From NCBI GenBank assembly GCA_027366525.1, contig DAHXKG010000004.1, positions 1-64,000 on the forward strand: 64,000 nt of DNA, given 5' to 3'. Shown piece by piece: positions 44,534 through 53,675 of the stretch (position 1 is its first letter; every line of letters starts with the position of its first letter). This stretch comes from a candidate division FCPU426 bacterium (GTDB lineage Bacteria > Oederibacteriota > Muellerivitia > Muellerivitales > DAHXKG01). The notes beneath the pieces are model-generated. The model ran no database searches and was not told where the DNA came from. It saw only the letters and a program-made list of their open reading frames with translations. The translations under genes and the position numbers were made by a program.

Positions 44534-45432
44534 GTATATTGGGTTCGGTTCAATTTATTTTTAAAGAAGGATTTTATCGATTCCGACATTCTCGAGGATT
44601 ATCGTGGGCCGTGATTGGGATCATTACGGCATCCTTGATCCAGATGGCCATTGTTTTGGGATTAATGCTTTTTTTAAATCAAGTCATTCAATCGGCACAA
44701 GCTAAATTCAACTGGACGATTTTTTTGAAGCCGCATACCACGACGCAGGACATGACCCAGTTAAAAAAAATTTTGGAATACTATCCGTTTATTGCTCGTG
44801 TCAAGTTGTTAACGAAACAACAGGCTTTAAAAGATATGGAACGCGATCAGGCAATTCAACAAATGGTTCAAGCCCTGGGACAGAATCCATTATTGAATTC
44901 TTTTAGTGTTCTTTTTACCCCTGCAGCGACTTCACAAAACTTAAAGCATTTATCCGGCCAACTTCAGACTATCGCCTGTATTTCAACAATTAATTATGGC
45001 CCCAAGCAATTCAATCTTTTTTCAAAAATCATTCGATGGGTTTATGGAATTGGGATTGTTTTAGAAATCATTGTTTTTTTTGCCGCTTTAACCGTGATGT
45101 CCAATGCATTTAATTTAGTCTTACAGGTCCGCAAACCGGAGCTTCAACTTTTACACCGATTGGGTGCTCCGGCTTGGATGAAATGGGGGCCTTATTTTTG
45201 GGAAGGCATCATTCAAGGTATTCTCGGATCTGCGTTGGTCTTAATTTTGCTCAATTTGATTCAAAATGGAGTTTTTTGGTTTTCCTCTTCTGTGATTTTC
45301 CCGACGAATTTCGATATTCCAACATTTCCTTGGCGACTTTTAGATATGATGATTGTGGGTATTGGATGTCTTTTGGGCGTTTTGGGAATTGTTTTGGCTC
45401 TGCGGCAAAAATGGATTAAGGAATTTTTGTGA
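44530..45432 (+). CDS. ftsX: FtsX-like cell division permease protein
   Basis: 300 residues with the FtsX topology: an N-terminal membrane helix (about 28-52), a periplasmic domain (about 55-175) with NWTIFLKPHTTTQDMTQL and LTKQQALKDM, and three C-terminal helices (about 180-205, 232-255, 275-295) with the LRLGAPxWM-like LLHRLGAPAWMKWGPYFWEG. The periplasmic domain would hold EnvC. ATGA overlap with ftsE and GTGA overlap with the next gene link all three. Confidence 0.92.
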   Translation: MSILGSVQFIFKEGFYRFRHSRGLSWAVIGIITASLIQMAIVLGLMLFLNQVIQSAQAKFNWTIFLKPHTTTQDMTQLKKILEYYPFIARVKLLTKQQALKDMERDQAIQQMVQALGQNPLLNSFSVLFTPAATSQNLKHLSGQLQTIACISTINYGPKQFNLFSKIIRWVYGIGIVLEIIVFFAALTVMSNAFNLVLQVRKPELQLLHRLGAPAWMKWGPYFWEGIIQGILGSALVLILLNLIQNGVFWFSSSVIFPTNFDIPTFPWRLLDMMIVGIGCLLGVLGIVLALRQKWIKEFL

Positions 45433-46628
45433 TCATTCGTCTTTGCATTATTTTCCAAATTTTAGGAATGCTGTATTTGAAAAATTCAAATGCAGGTGGG
45501 ATCTCGACACCGCCTAACCATCAAATCATTGTTCAAAATCAACAGGGGCTTAAACAAATTGAGAATCGGTTAATACGAGAGCGGCGTATTCAAAAACAAT
45601 CTAAAATTGTTGAGCAAAATGTTTTATACCGCCTAAGAATGATGGATCATCGAATGGTTCAAACCTTTAGGGACGAGCAGCAAAATCAAAGCAAGCTTTA
45701 TTGGCTTCGGATGAATGAAAAAAAATTAGAACATCAAGTTCAACAATGTCAGACAAAACTGGAACAGGATCGGCGGATTCTCAAGGATCGCATTCGTGGA
45801 CTTCAGAAACTCTCAGATGATAATAACCTGATTGTCGCTTTATTAAGTGCTAAAAATTTTAGTGATTTAGCGCGAACCTTTAAATTTAACATGCTTTTAG
45901 CTCAAAGTGATGCCAAAGTGATTCGGCAAACCTTAACGCAACGCACGCGTCTTCAGGAATCATTAGCCGATTTAACAAGTGAAAAATCTCAGGAAATTCA
46001 GGTCGTTCAAGCACTTTCATGGCAAAAAAAACAGTTTGAGGATCAACGAAATCAAAAGATAAGTTTATTGGAAGAAATTCGACGTCGACAGGATATCCGA
46101 CGACAACTGATAGTGGATTTAAGCAAAGATGCTGAAAATTTAAAGAAAAAAATCGATTATTTTTTAAATCAATCACCCCGAAACGTGCCCTGGCTGAATC
46201 AATCGCTTAAAAAACAGTTTCAGGCTGGACTTCTGGGTCAAAAAGGTCGGCTGCCTTGGCCCACCATTGGAAAAATAATTTCTCCATTTGGGATCTATGA
46301 AAATCATGAATTTAATGCTATTGTGAAAAATGATGGTATTCAAATTGCAGCGCCGTGGGGAACTCCTTTTCGTGCTATTGCGGCCGGGAAAGTACTGTAT
46401 GCCAATTGGTTCAAAGGATATGGTGAGTTAGTCATTATCGACCATGGCCAAGGTTACTATTCGATTTATGGTCAAGCCGCAGGCTTGTCAGTTTCTAAAG
46501 GAATGTGGGTTCAACAAGGGCAGGTTTTGGGTGTCGTAGGAAATTCCGGATCCTTGGTAGGCAATAGCCTTTATTTTGAAATTAGAAAAGATGGTATACC
46601 ATTGGATCCCCTTCATTGGTTGAAGTGA
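45429..46628 (+). CDS. EnvC-like LytM-domain activator (catalytic residues absent)
   Basis: 399 residues. A signal-like start (about 1-22) is followed by a long coiled coil (about 35-270). The C-terminal LytM domain (about 290-398) has NDGIQIAAPWGTPFRAIA, YGELVIIDHGQGYYSIYG, and GNSLYFEIRKDG. Zinc-binding His residues of active M23 peptidases are missing (LYFEIR in place of HLHFEIR, and ND where HxGxD should be). That is the EnvC state, which activates amidases rather than cleaving. GTG 45429 overlaps ftsX. Amidase genes (AmiA/B) are not visible here. Confidence 0.88.
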   Translation: MIIRLCIIFQILGMLYLKNSNAGGISTPPNHQIIVQNQQGLKQIENRLIRERRIQKQSKIVEQNVLYRLRMMDHRMVQTFRDEQQNQSKLYWLRMNEKKLEHQVQQCQTKLEQDRRILKDRIRGLQKLSDDNNLIVALLSAKNFSDLARTFKFNMLLAQSDAKVIRQTLTQRTRLQESLADLTSEKSQEIQVVQALSWQKKQFEDQRNQKISLLEEIRRRQDIRRQLIVDLSKDAENLKKKIDYFLNQSPRNVPWLNQSLKKQFQAGLLGQKGRLPWPTIGKIISPFGIYENHEFNAIVKNDGIQIAAPWGTPFRAIAAGKVLYANWFKGYGELVIIDHGQGYYSIYGQAAGLSVSKGMWVQQGQVLGVVGNSGSLVGNSLYFEIRKDGIPLDPLHWLK

Positions 46629-46666
46629 TGTTGTGAAATTTGATTTACATTTTTAAAGGAGCAAAT

Positions 46667-48166
46667 ATGGATCGTCGTCCTTCGTATTTATTTATGGCGG
46701 TATTGTTGATTGCTTTATCATTACTAAGTTTTACAGCGGGGGCTGCTGTTCAGGCTTCAAGTCATTTTGAATCCAATGAAAAAGTCTACCAATATTTAAG
46801 GCCTTTTATTGAAGCCTTGACTATCATCAAACAAAATTATGTGAATGTAAAGAAAACCAAAACCCGGCGCTTAATTTATGGAGCCATCGCCGGCATGGTT
46901 TCGACCCTCGATCGATTTAGCCAGTTTATGACGCCGCAGGAATATCAAGCCATGCAAACAGAGACCTCGGGAAAATTTGGGGGATTGGGAATTGAAATTT
47001 CATTAAAAAACAATCGATTGACTGTGATTGCACCGATTTCGGGAACTCCTGCAGCTAAGGCGGGCATTCAAGCCGGGGATGTTATTGCTAAAATTGGAAA
47101 TCAATTTACCGATCACATGAGTATTGATCAGGCAGTTAAACTTTTAAGAGGCAAAGTGGGAACTAAAATTACAATTGAAGTTGAACGGCATGGAATTCAT
47201 CATTTGATTCCTTTTACCATCACCCGTGCGTATATTAAAATTCAAAGCGTTAAAGCCTATTTACTCCCACATGATATTGGGTATGTCCACATATCGGAAT
47301 TCATTGCACGAACCACACATGATTTTAAGCAGGCATTAAAAAAACTAGAAAAAGGAAGAAAATTAAAGGGATTAATTTTAGATCTCCGAAATGATCCCGG
47401 AGGGCTTTTAACCGAAGCCGTCGGTGTGGGGAATGTGTTTGTGCCGGCAGGCAAAATGATTGTTTCAACACGTGGACGATCCCAAGAGGATGATGAACAG
47501 TTTAAAGCGATTCAAGGATTCAAGTTTGCGGGAGCTCCGGTTGTTTGTTTGGTCAATGGGGGGAGTGCCTCAGGCGCTGAAATTGTTTCAGGCGCACTTA
47601 AAGATTGGAAGTTGGCGACACTGCTGGGAGAAAGAACGTTTGGGAAAGGAACTGTTCAAACCATTCTTCCATTGGATAGCAGCGGGGGAGCCGCTTTACG
47701 ATTGACGATGGCTAAATATTACACCCCATCGGGTGTATGTATTAATCGAATTGGGATTGAACCCAATGTTCCGTTAAAAGAGCCAGATTTGACTGATTCC
47801 ACCATGACGGCATTTCAAAACAATGATGTTGAAAAATTTGCAAGAATGCTGGAAAAAGAAAAACTTCCAGTAACCTTGTCGATGAAAATTTCAAATCGAT
47901 TATTGCAACAACTTTATACATTCTGCATGAAACATGGGAAGGATATGCATCGATCGGATCTTGAAAAAAATTCTGAGTATTTTAAAGAATCCTTATTTTT
48001 GGATCTAGTGGAAAATAAAATGGGTGAAAAAGTTGCGGCTCGAGAAACCGTTTTAATTGATCCTCAAGTCAAGGATGCAGAAAAAATTATTTTGAACCAT
48101 GGCAAAGTTCCAAAATCCATTGTGGCTTTGGAAGTGCGTTCAACGCCATCCCCAGTAACGCCATAG
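46667..48166 (+). CDS. Carboxy-terminal processing protease (S41, CtpA/Prc family)
   Basis: About 499 residues from ATG 46667 (after AAAGGAG). Signal/anchor helix about 8-28, S41 N-terminal domain (DRFSQFMTPQEYQAM), PDZ (about 100-180), and catalytic GGSASGAEIVSGAL (Ser) with GERTFGKGTVQT (Lys). It cleaves periplasmic proteins from their C-termini; in other bacteria this includes murein hydrolases or pilus/adhesin components. It is placed between envC and yibQ-like, as in the E. coli envC-yibQ region with extra insertion. Confidence 0.93.
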   Translation: MDRRPSYLFMAVLLIALSLLSFTAGAAVQASSHFESNEKVYQYLRPFIEALTIIKQNYVNVKKTKTRRLIYGAIAGMVSTLDRFSQFMTPQEYQAMQTETSGKFGGLGIEISLKNNRLTVIAPISGTPAAKAGIQAGDVIAKIGNQFTDHMSIDQAVKLLRGKVGTKITIEVERHGIHHLIPFTITRAYIKIQSVKAYLLPHDIGYVHISEFIARTTHDFKQALKKLEKGRKLKGLILDLRNDPGGLLTEAVGVGNVFVPAGKMIVSTRGRSQEDDEQFKAIQGFKFAGAPVVCLVNGGSASGAEIVSGALKDWKLATLLGERTFGKGTVQTILPLDSSGGAALRLTMAKYYTPSGVCINRIGIEPNVPLKEPDLTDSTMTAFQNNDVEKFARMLEKEKLPVTLSMKISNRLLQQLYTFCMKHGKDMHRSDLEKNSEYFKESLFLDLVENKMGEKVAARETVLIDPQVKDAEKIILNHGKVPKSIVALEVRSTPSPVTP

Positions 48167-48177
48167 GATATGAATTT

Positions 48178-49332
48178 TTGGGTTTGAAAATCCGGTTGTT
48201 GAAGGAACAGGTTTCTTGGAAGTGGTGGATGATTTTGCTTATGGGAATCATCGGTGGAGTCGGGATCTACGCATTACTATTTCCGAAACTTGTTCCTCGA
48301 GTTGTTCCACAACCCTATTTTGCAATTCATCCCACACGCGCATCGATTCAACTATTGAATCGCTTGAATCAGAGGTTGGCCAAAATTCAAATGCTGGATT
48401 TGTTGGTGCGTTCAGTCAAGATTCAAACGCGCAAGTTCCATGAAAAATCTTTTCCACATTATCAGGAAGAATTTCGATTGCCGCGTTCGTGGACAGTAGT
48501 TCGCTTGGTACGTCAATTAAATCAAGTCGCACAGGCCTTGGGGGCACATGCCTCTTCCATTCGCCGGGAAGTTATTTCTGCTCGACGGACGACCCGGTAT
48601 TGGGTATCCTTTGAATATGCGTCGAATATGATTCCCATTCAATTGATTTTTAGAAAAAATCATCAACCCGAGATTTGCTTGATCATTGATGATGCGGGTT
48701 ATCAAGCCGGATCGAACCTAGCCATGATTGAACGGTTTCATGTGCCGGTTACGGTGGCGATTATTCCTGGGACACCGTTTTCAACCTATCTGGCTCAAGT
48801 ATTGCCGTTGCAGGGTATTCAAGTCATTTGTCATATGCCGATGCAGGGTATTGATCCAGTCCCGACTGGGGCCTATGCGTACTATATTCATCGTGGAATG
48901 ACGGCGCACCAAATTCGGTATGAATTGATTCAGGGGATTCAGGCCGTCCCAAACTGTGTCGGCCTTAATAATCATATGGGCAGTGTCATTACTTCCGATG
49001 CCAACGCTATGAGGATCATTTGTCAGGTATTAAAATCACGGCATCTTTTTTATATTGATTCGTTGACTTCGCCTAATTCGGTTGGTAAAAAAATAGCACG
49101 CCAGATGCACGTACTGTGTGCTCGACGCGATGTTTTTTTGGACGATGTTCGAAAACCCGCGTATATTCAACATCAATTTCAATTACTAGTTCAGGAATCC
49201 GAGAGTCAAGGTCGAGCGGTGGGTATTGCTCATTTTCATTGGATCGTATTAAATGAACTTCGGAAGCTCATTCATCAAACAGTAAGAAAATCGAATATTC
49301 AGTTTGTTTATGCATCAGAAATAGTAAAATAA
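48178..49332 (+). CDS. Divergent polysaccharide deacetylase (YibQ-like)
   Basis: 384 residues. An N-terminal membrane helix (about 18-38) anchors it. The C-terminal half has the divergent polysaccharide deacetylase core ICLIIDDAGYQAGSN, VTVAIIPGTPFSTYL, CHMPMQG, GLNNHMGSVITSD, and HFHW. The IDDAG and HMGS motifs replace the metal site of standard NodB enzymes. E. coli yibQ is directly after envC, the same neighbourhood as here. The enzymatic role is unproven. Start TTG at 48178 is chosen by its AGGA; other TTG codons follow within 20 bases. Confidence 0.85.
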   Translation: MGLKIRLLKEQVSWKWWMILLMGIIGGVGIYALLFPKLVPRVVPQPYFAIHPTRASIQLLNRLNQRLAKIQMLDLLVRSVKIQTRKFHEKSFPHYQEEFRLPRSWTVVRLVRQLNQVAQALGAHASSIRREVISARRTTRYWVSFEYASNMIPIQLIFRKNHQPEICLIIDDAGYQAGSNLAMIERFHVPVTVAIIPGTPFSTYLAQVLPLQGIQVICHMPMQGIDPVPTGAYAYYIHRGMTAHQIRYELIQGIQAVPNCVGLNNHMGSVITSDANAMRIICQVLKSRHLFYIDSLTSPNSVGKKIARQMHVLCARRDVFLDDVRKPAYIQHQFQLLVQESESQGRAVGIAHFHWIVLNELRKLIHQTVRKSNIQFVYASEIVK

Positions 49333-49363
49333 ATTTGAGGATCATTAATTGGGAAGGGAAAGC

Positions 49364-50395
49364 ATGGAGCGAAGATTGATCTTGGGCGTTGAATCTTCAT
49401 GTGATGAAACCGCGCTAGCTATAGTGGACCAGGGACGATATGTTTTATCCAATTGTGTTGCCTCCCAGGCTCACTTGCACCGAAAATATGGAGGGGTGGT
49501 TCCAGAAGTTGCTGCCAGAAATCATTTGCAATGGTTTCCGATTCTTTTAAAAGAGACTTTGGCAAAGGCTCAGGTAGGGTTTGAAGATCTCGCCGGTATT
49601 GCGGTGACTTCGGAACCAGGATTAATTGGGGCCTTGTTGATTGGACTTTCTCTGGCGAAAGGATTAGCTTTTAGATTGCAGATCCCATTTTTGACGGTTA
49701 ATCACTTGGAAGCCCATTTATATGCAGCGGAATTAAATGAAGCACCGATTGAATTTCCAGCACTAGGTATGGTGATCTCAGGCGGGCATACGGAGGTGTA
49801 TTGGATTGAACATTGGGGTAAATGCCAACTTCTAATTGAAACGCGCGATGATGCAGCGGGAGAAGCCTTTGATAAAGTTGCTAAATTATTAGGGCTTCCT
49901 TATCCAGGAGGGCCTGAAATTGATCGTCTTGCTTTACAGGCAGAACCGCGGCAAGACTTGTTTCCAGTGTCCAAAATGAAGGATGGCAGTTTGGATTTCT
50001 CCTTTAGCGGACTCAAAACGGCCGCTTTGCTAGAAATACAGAAATATCAACCCTTATTAGAAACCCACAAACATCGCATTGCCTTGAAATTTCAATTGAC
50101 CGTGATTGAACAAATCAAGCACCGTCTTTTAGAAATGATGCGGACATATCATCCCACGACAGTAATTGTCGGTGGCGGTGTTGCTGGAAATTTGGCGCTT
50201 CGGTCGATGTTACAGATGGAAGTCGAACAAAAAATGAATATTCGATTGAGAATTCCCGTGCGTGAATATTGTTCAGATAATGCCGCGATGATTGCAGGTT
50301 TAGGAACGTATTATTTTACCCGCGGAAAACATTCTTCTTGGAACGCATCAGCGTTCCCAGTTGATCGAATTAGACGCGAAGTTATTAAGAAATAA
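49364..50395 (+). CDS. tsaD: tRNA N6-threonylcarbamoyladenosine synthase subunit TsaD
   Basis: About 343 residues. Transfers threonylcarbamoyl to A37 of ANN-decoding tRNAs with TsaB and TsaE. ILGVESSCDETALAIV, GGVVPEVAARNHL, VTSEPGLIGALLIG, VNHLEAHLYA (metal-binding HxxxH), SGGHTEVYWI, DDAAGEAFDKVAKLLGLPYPGGP, and YCSDNAAMIAGLG are diagnostic. Start ATG 49364 after AAGGGAAAG. TsaB/TsaE are elsewhere. Confidence 0.98.
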   Translation: MERRLILGVESSCDETALAIVDQGRYVLSNCVASQAHLHRKYGGVVPEVAARNHLQWFPILLKETLAKAQVGFEDLAGIAVTSEPGLIGALLIGLSLAKGLAFRLQIPFLTVNHLEAHLYAAELNEAPIEFPALGMVISGGHTEVYWIEHWGKCQLLIETRDDAAGEAFDKVAKLLGLPYPGGPEIDRLALQAEPRQDLFPVSKMKDGSLDFSFSGLKTAALLEIQKYQPLLETHKHRIALKFQLTVIEQIKHRLLEMMRTYHPTTVIVGGGVAGNLALRSMLQMEVEQKMNIRLRIPVREYCSDNAAMIAGLGTYYFTRGKHSSWNASAFPVDRIRREVIKK

Positions 50396-50411
50396 TTTGG
50401 GGAGTTTGGGT

Positions 50412-51497
50412 ATGGACGAAGCAGTAGACGAGAGTAGGGCGAATGCGTGTCAAAGTACTATAAGCGTCTCAAACGTTCCTCATTTTGAGGCTCCTTTGGA
50501 AATTGGAAACCTTAAACTATCCGGGCGGTTACTTTTAGCGCCCATGGCAGGGTATACCGACACTGCCTTTAGACAGATTGCTAAACAGTTTGGCGCCGCT
50601 ATGGTTGTAACGGAAATGGTTAGTGCTCGAGCCCTTTTGGAAGCCAACCCTAAAACCTATCAACTCCTATCATTTACTGAGCTTGAACGTCCCATCGGGG
50701 TTCAGCTTTTTGGAGGCGATCCGGAAGTTATGGGCGAGGCTTCTAAAAAAGTGATGGATCAGATTCATCCCGATGTGCTGGATGTTAATTTTGGATGTCC
50801 TGTGGGTAAGATTTTAAAATGTGATGCCGGAGCTTCAGTTTTAAAAGAACCTCAACGTGCAGGGAAAATTGTTAAAGCAATGATTCAGGCCACTCAAAAT
50901 CAAGTTCCGGTGACCGTTAAAACCCGCGCTGGATTTGATAAGTTTGATAATGCGGTTTTTGAAGTCTTGCAGTCGGTTCAAGAAGCTGGCGCTTCAGCGC
51001 TAACCATCCATGCGCGAACCCGCAATCAGATGTTTGAGGGACAAGCCAATTGGGACATCATTGCCAAGCTAAAGCAACAATCCCGGATTCCTATTATTGG
51101 TAATGGGGATGTTCAATCAGCTCAAAATGCCTATCGATTGTTTCAGGAAACTCATTGTGATGGAATTATGATCGGACGCGGCAGTATGGGGAATCCATGG
51201 ATTTTTAAAGAAATCAACGAATATTTAGAAAAGGGAGTTTGTCAATTTGAAATTTCAAAGAAGTTTCAATTGAACGTGGCACTGTCACATTTGAAAAGTG
51301 CCGTTCAAATCAAAGGCATGCCGATGGGATTAATGGAAATGCGCAAGCATTTGACTCATTATTTGCGTGGATTTCAAGGAGCTCGAGAATTGCGTCAGTC
51401 AATTTTGACCTCCATGGATTTACACTGGATTATTCAAACATTAGAGCAGTTTATTGAAAAAATGCCGGATCATCAATTTGAGGAGACATTATGTTAA
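50412..51497 (+). CDS. dus: tRNA-dihydrouridine synthase (DusB-like)
   Basis: About 361 residues. An FMN enzyme reducing uridine in tRNA D-arms. LLAPMAGYTDTAFR, MVSARALL, VNFGCPVGKILKCDAGA (catalytic Cys), VTVKTRAGF, LTIHARTRNQMFEGQANW, and IGRGSMGNPWIF are present. The N-terminus has about 30 extra residues before the barrel. ATG 50412 follows GGGGAG. It overlaps the PAP2 gene by 7 bases. Confidence 0.94.
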   Translation: MDEAVDESRANACQSTISVSNVPHFEAPLEIGNLKLSGRLLLAPMAGYTDTAFRQIAKQFGAAMVVTEMVSARALLEANPKTYQLLSFTELERPIGVQLFGGDPEVMGEASKKVMDQIHPDVLDVNFGCPVGKILKCDAGASVLKEPQRAGKIVKAMIQATQNQVPVTVKTRAGFDKFDNAVFEVLQSVQEAGASALTIHARTRNQMFEGQANWDIIAKLKQQSRIPIIGNGDVQSAQNAYRLFQETHCDGIMIGRGSMGNPWIFKEINEYLEKGVCQFEISKKFQLNVALSHLKSAVQIKGMPMGLMEMRKHLTHYLRGFQGARELRQSILTSMDLHWIIQTLEQFIEKMPDHQFEETLC

Positions 51498-52063
51498 AAT
51501 GGATTGAACTTTTTCAGCATTGGGATATTACCGTTTTTTTCTGGATTAATCATGGGTGGTCCCATCCGTGGTTAAATCCCTTTTTTAATTTTTTATCAGA
51601 TTTAAAAGATTGGTATATTCCAATAGCGGCAACTATAATTTTACTTTTATGGAAAGGGGGACCTCGAGGCCGTTTTTTGGTTTTAGCCTTGATTTTAGCG
51701 GTGACTTTGGCAGACCAATCGGAAAATCATATTAAACATTGGGTTAATCGGAAGCGGCCATGTGTGGCACTTGCACAAGTCAATACGCCGGAAGGAGTGG
51801 ATACTTCTCCATCATTCCCTTCCGGACATGCGTCCAATATTTCAGCGGTCATGCTTGTATTAGGGTTGACGGATCGGAAACGCTGGTGGGTTTACTCTAT
51901 TTGGGCATTAGCGGTGGGTGCATCTAGAATTTATTTGGGAGTGCATTATCCCTCAGATGTTTTAGCCGGATATTGTTTGGGCTTATTCATGGGGTGGTGG
52001 GCTTGGCTGATTGCTGAAAATTTGAAAAAACGTTGGCTGCAACATCATCTTCAAAAAAATTGA
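51491..52063 (+). CDS. PAP2-family membrane phosphatase
   Basis: 190 residues, five or six membrane helices. The three acid phosphatase motifs are visible: KHWVNRKRP (KX6RP), PSGH, and SRIYLGVHYPSDVLAG (SRX5HX3D). The family dephosphorylates lipid pyrophosphates such as undecaprenyl pyrophosphate or phosphatidylglycerol phosphate; the substrate is not decided by sequence. It overlaps dus and is followed by rsmI 8 bp later. Confidence 0.92.
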   Translation: MLKWIELFQHWDITVFFWINHGWSHPWLNPFFNFLSDLKDWYIPIAATIILLLWKGGPRGRFLVLALILAVTLADQSENHIKHWVNRKRPCVALAQVNTPEGVDTSPSFPSGHASNISAVMLVLGLTDRKRWWVYSIWALAVGASRIYLGVHYPSDVLAGYCLGLFMGWWAWLIAENLKKRWLQHHLQKN

Positions 52064-52071
52064 AGGACGCT

Positions 52072-52986
52072 ATGGATCCATCACTAAAACCACCCTCGTT
52101 GATTGCACCCGGCCTCTATCTTATAGGAACCCCCATTGGAAATTTGGAGGATATATCATTTCGGGCAATTCGGATTTTAAAGGGGATGGATCTTATTGCT
52201 GCGGAGGATACACGCCAAACATTAAAGCTACTTCGCCATTTTAATATTGAGCCTCCATCCCTCATTTCTTGTTTTAAACATAATGAACTTCAAAAAATTT
52301 CCAGTATTCATACGATCCTTCGTCAAGGCGGGCGCGTGGCCGTAGTAACAGATGCAGGCATGCCAACGATTTCTGACCCTGGATTGCATATCGTTCAGTG
52401 GGCAATCGAAAATCATATTCCAATTATTCCAATTCCGGGACCTTCGGCCGTTTTAACCGCCCTGGCGGTTTCGGGATTTCCAACGCAACCGTTTGCTTTT
52501 TTTGGATTTTTACCTACAAAATCGCCGGAGCGAGTTCGTGAATTGTCCAAAATCAAGTTGGATGAAAAAACGTTGGTTTTTTTTGAAGCCCCACATCGTA
52601 TCAAGAATTGTTTAAAAGATATGCTGAATGTTTTTGGAAATCGGCTGGCGGTAGTCGCGCGCGAGCTGACGAAAATCCATGAAGAATGGATTCGAAATCG
52701 ACTGGAACAAATTTGGAATCATTTCAAGGAAAATGAACCCCGAGGCGAGTTTACCATTGTTGTTCAAGGGGCTGAAATTGTTTCCAGAGCCATCTATGAA
52801 AAATGGGCTGGGGTGTCCATTGAAGATCAATTAAAATATTTAATCTATACGCAAGGTGTATCTAAAACAGAAGCGGTAAAGGAAGTTTGTAAGCTCAGAG
52901 ATTTACCCCGTGATGTAGTTTACCGGATTGCCGCTGAAATGAAATGGAAGAAGGACGAAACCCAGCCGGGAGTTGAAAATATATGA
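52072..52986 (+). CDS. rsmI: 16S rRNA (cytidine1402-2'-O)-methyltransferase RsmI
   Basis: About 304 residues. SAM-dependent tetrapyrrole methyltransferase fold. YLIGTPIGNLEDISFRAI, AAEDTRQTLKLLRHF, VTDAGMPTISDPG, PIPGPSAVLTAL, FFEAPHRI, and VVARELTKIHEEW are family signatures. ATG 52072 follows GAAGGA. It overlaps the next gene by four bases. Confidence 0.97.
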   Translation: MDPSLKPPSLIAPGLYLIGTPIGNLEDISFRAIRILKGMDLIAAEDTRQTLKLLRHFNIEPPSLISCFKHNELQKISSIHTILRQGGRVAVVTDAGMPTISDPGLHIVQWAIENHIPIIPIPGPSAVLTALAVSGFPTQPFAFFGFLPTKSPERVRELSKIKLDEKTLVFFEAPHRIKNCLKDMLNVFGNRLAVVARELTKIHEEWIRNRLEQIWNHFKENEPRGEFTIVVQGAEIVSRAIYEKWAGVSIEDQLKYLIYTQGVSKTEAVKEVCKLRDLPRDVVYRIAAEMKWKKDETQPGVENI

Positions 52987-53675
52987 AATTCAAATTATGG
53001 CATAACCTATTTGAACTCGTGTTTATTTGGATGATTGCAGTCTTGATTGCAGTTTTAATCCATGCTTTTTCTGCCATCGCGATTTTGCAGCCGATGCCCC
53101 TCGCATTTTTGACAGGCTTTTTAGCGTATCTGATTATTCATTTGATTTTTTTTCGTCCGATTTTAAGTCATGTGATGGCTCATGAAATGACACATGCTTT
53201 GGCCGCCTTTCTGTTGGGGGGGAAAGTAACGGCAATTCATGCGACGGCTTCAGGTGGATCGACCATTGTGAATAAATCGAATTGGTTGATTAGTTTAGCG
53301 CCTTATGTTTTTCCTTTGTACAGTGCAGCTGCTCTGGGACTGTATTGGATTGCAGCTTCGCGTTTTAAAATTTATTTGACAGGATTGATAGGATTTACGT
53401 ATGCATTTCATTTGACGCTGACGATTTATTCTTTGTTACATGATCAACCTGATTTGAAAGAGGCGGGTTGGTTTTTTTCGTGTATTTTTATTTTGGCGGG
53501 CAATTTGATAGTGTTGACTTTTTGGGTTGCCTTTTTGTGGCCACAGGTATTAACGTTCAAGAATTGCATTCACGAAATGTTTATGTATTCGGAGCAAGGT
53601 ATTCAGTGGATTAATCATCAGATACATCCATCCGCACGATCTCAGGCCGTTTTATCGAAAGGAAAGCAATCATGA
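52983..53675 (+). CDS. Membrane metalloprotease-like protein with HExxH (M50-type)
   Basis: 230 residues with about five membrane helices. VMAHEMTHALAAFLLGG has the HExxH zinc motif placed within a membrane stretch, as in M50 peptidases. A later GxxxNLI segment (LAGNLIVL) may supply the third ligand region, where M50 has NxxPxxxLDG; that motif is not clear here. The role is unassigned. It shares four-base overlaps with rsmI and phoH. Confidence 0.7.
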   Translation: MKFKLWHNLFELVFIWMIAVLIAVLIHAFSAIAILQPMPLAFLTGFLAYLIIHLIFFRPILSHVMAHEMTHALAAFLLGGKVTAIHATASGGSTIVNKSNWLISLAPYVFPLYSAAALGLYWIAASRFKIYLTGLIGFTYAFHLTLTIYSLLHDQPDLKEAGWFFSCIFILAGNLIVLTFWVAFLWPQVLTFKNCIHEMFMYSEQGIQWINHQIHPSARSQAVLSKGKQS

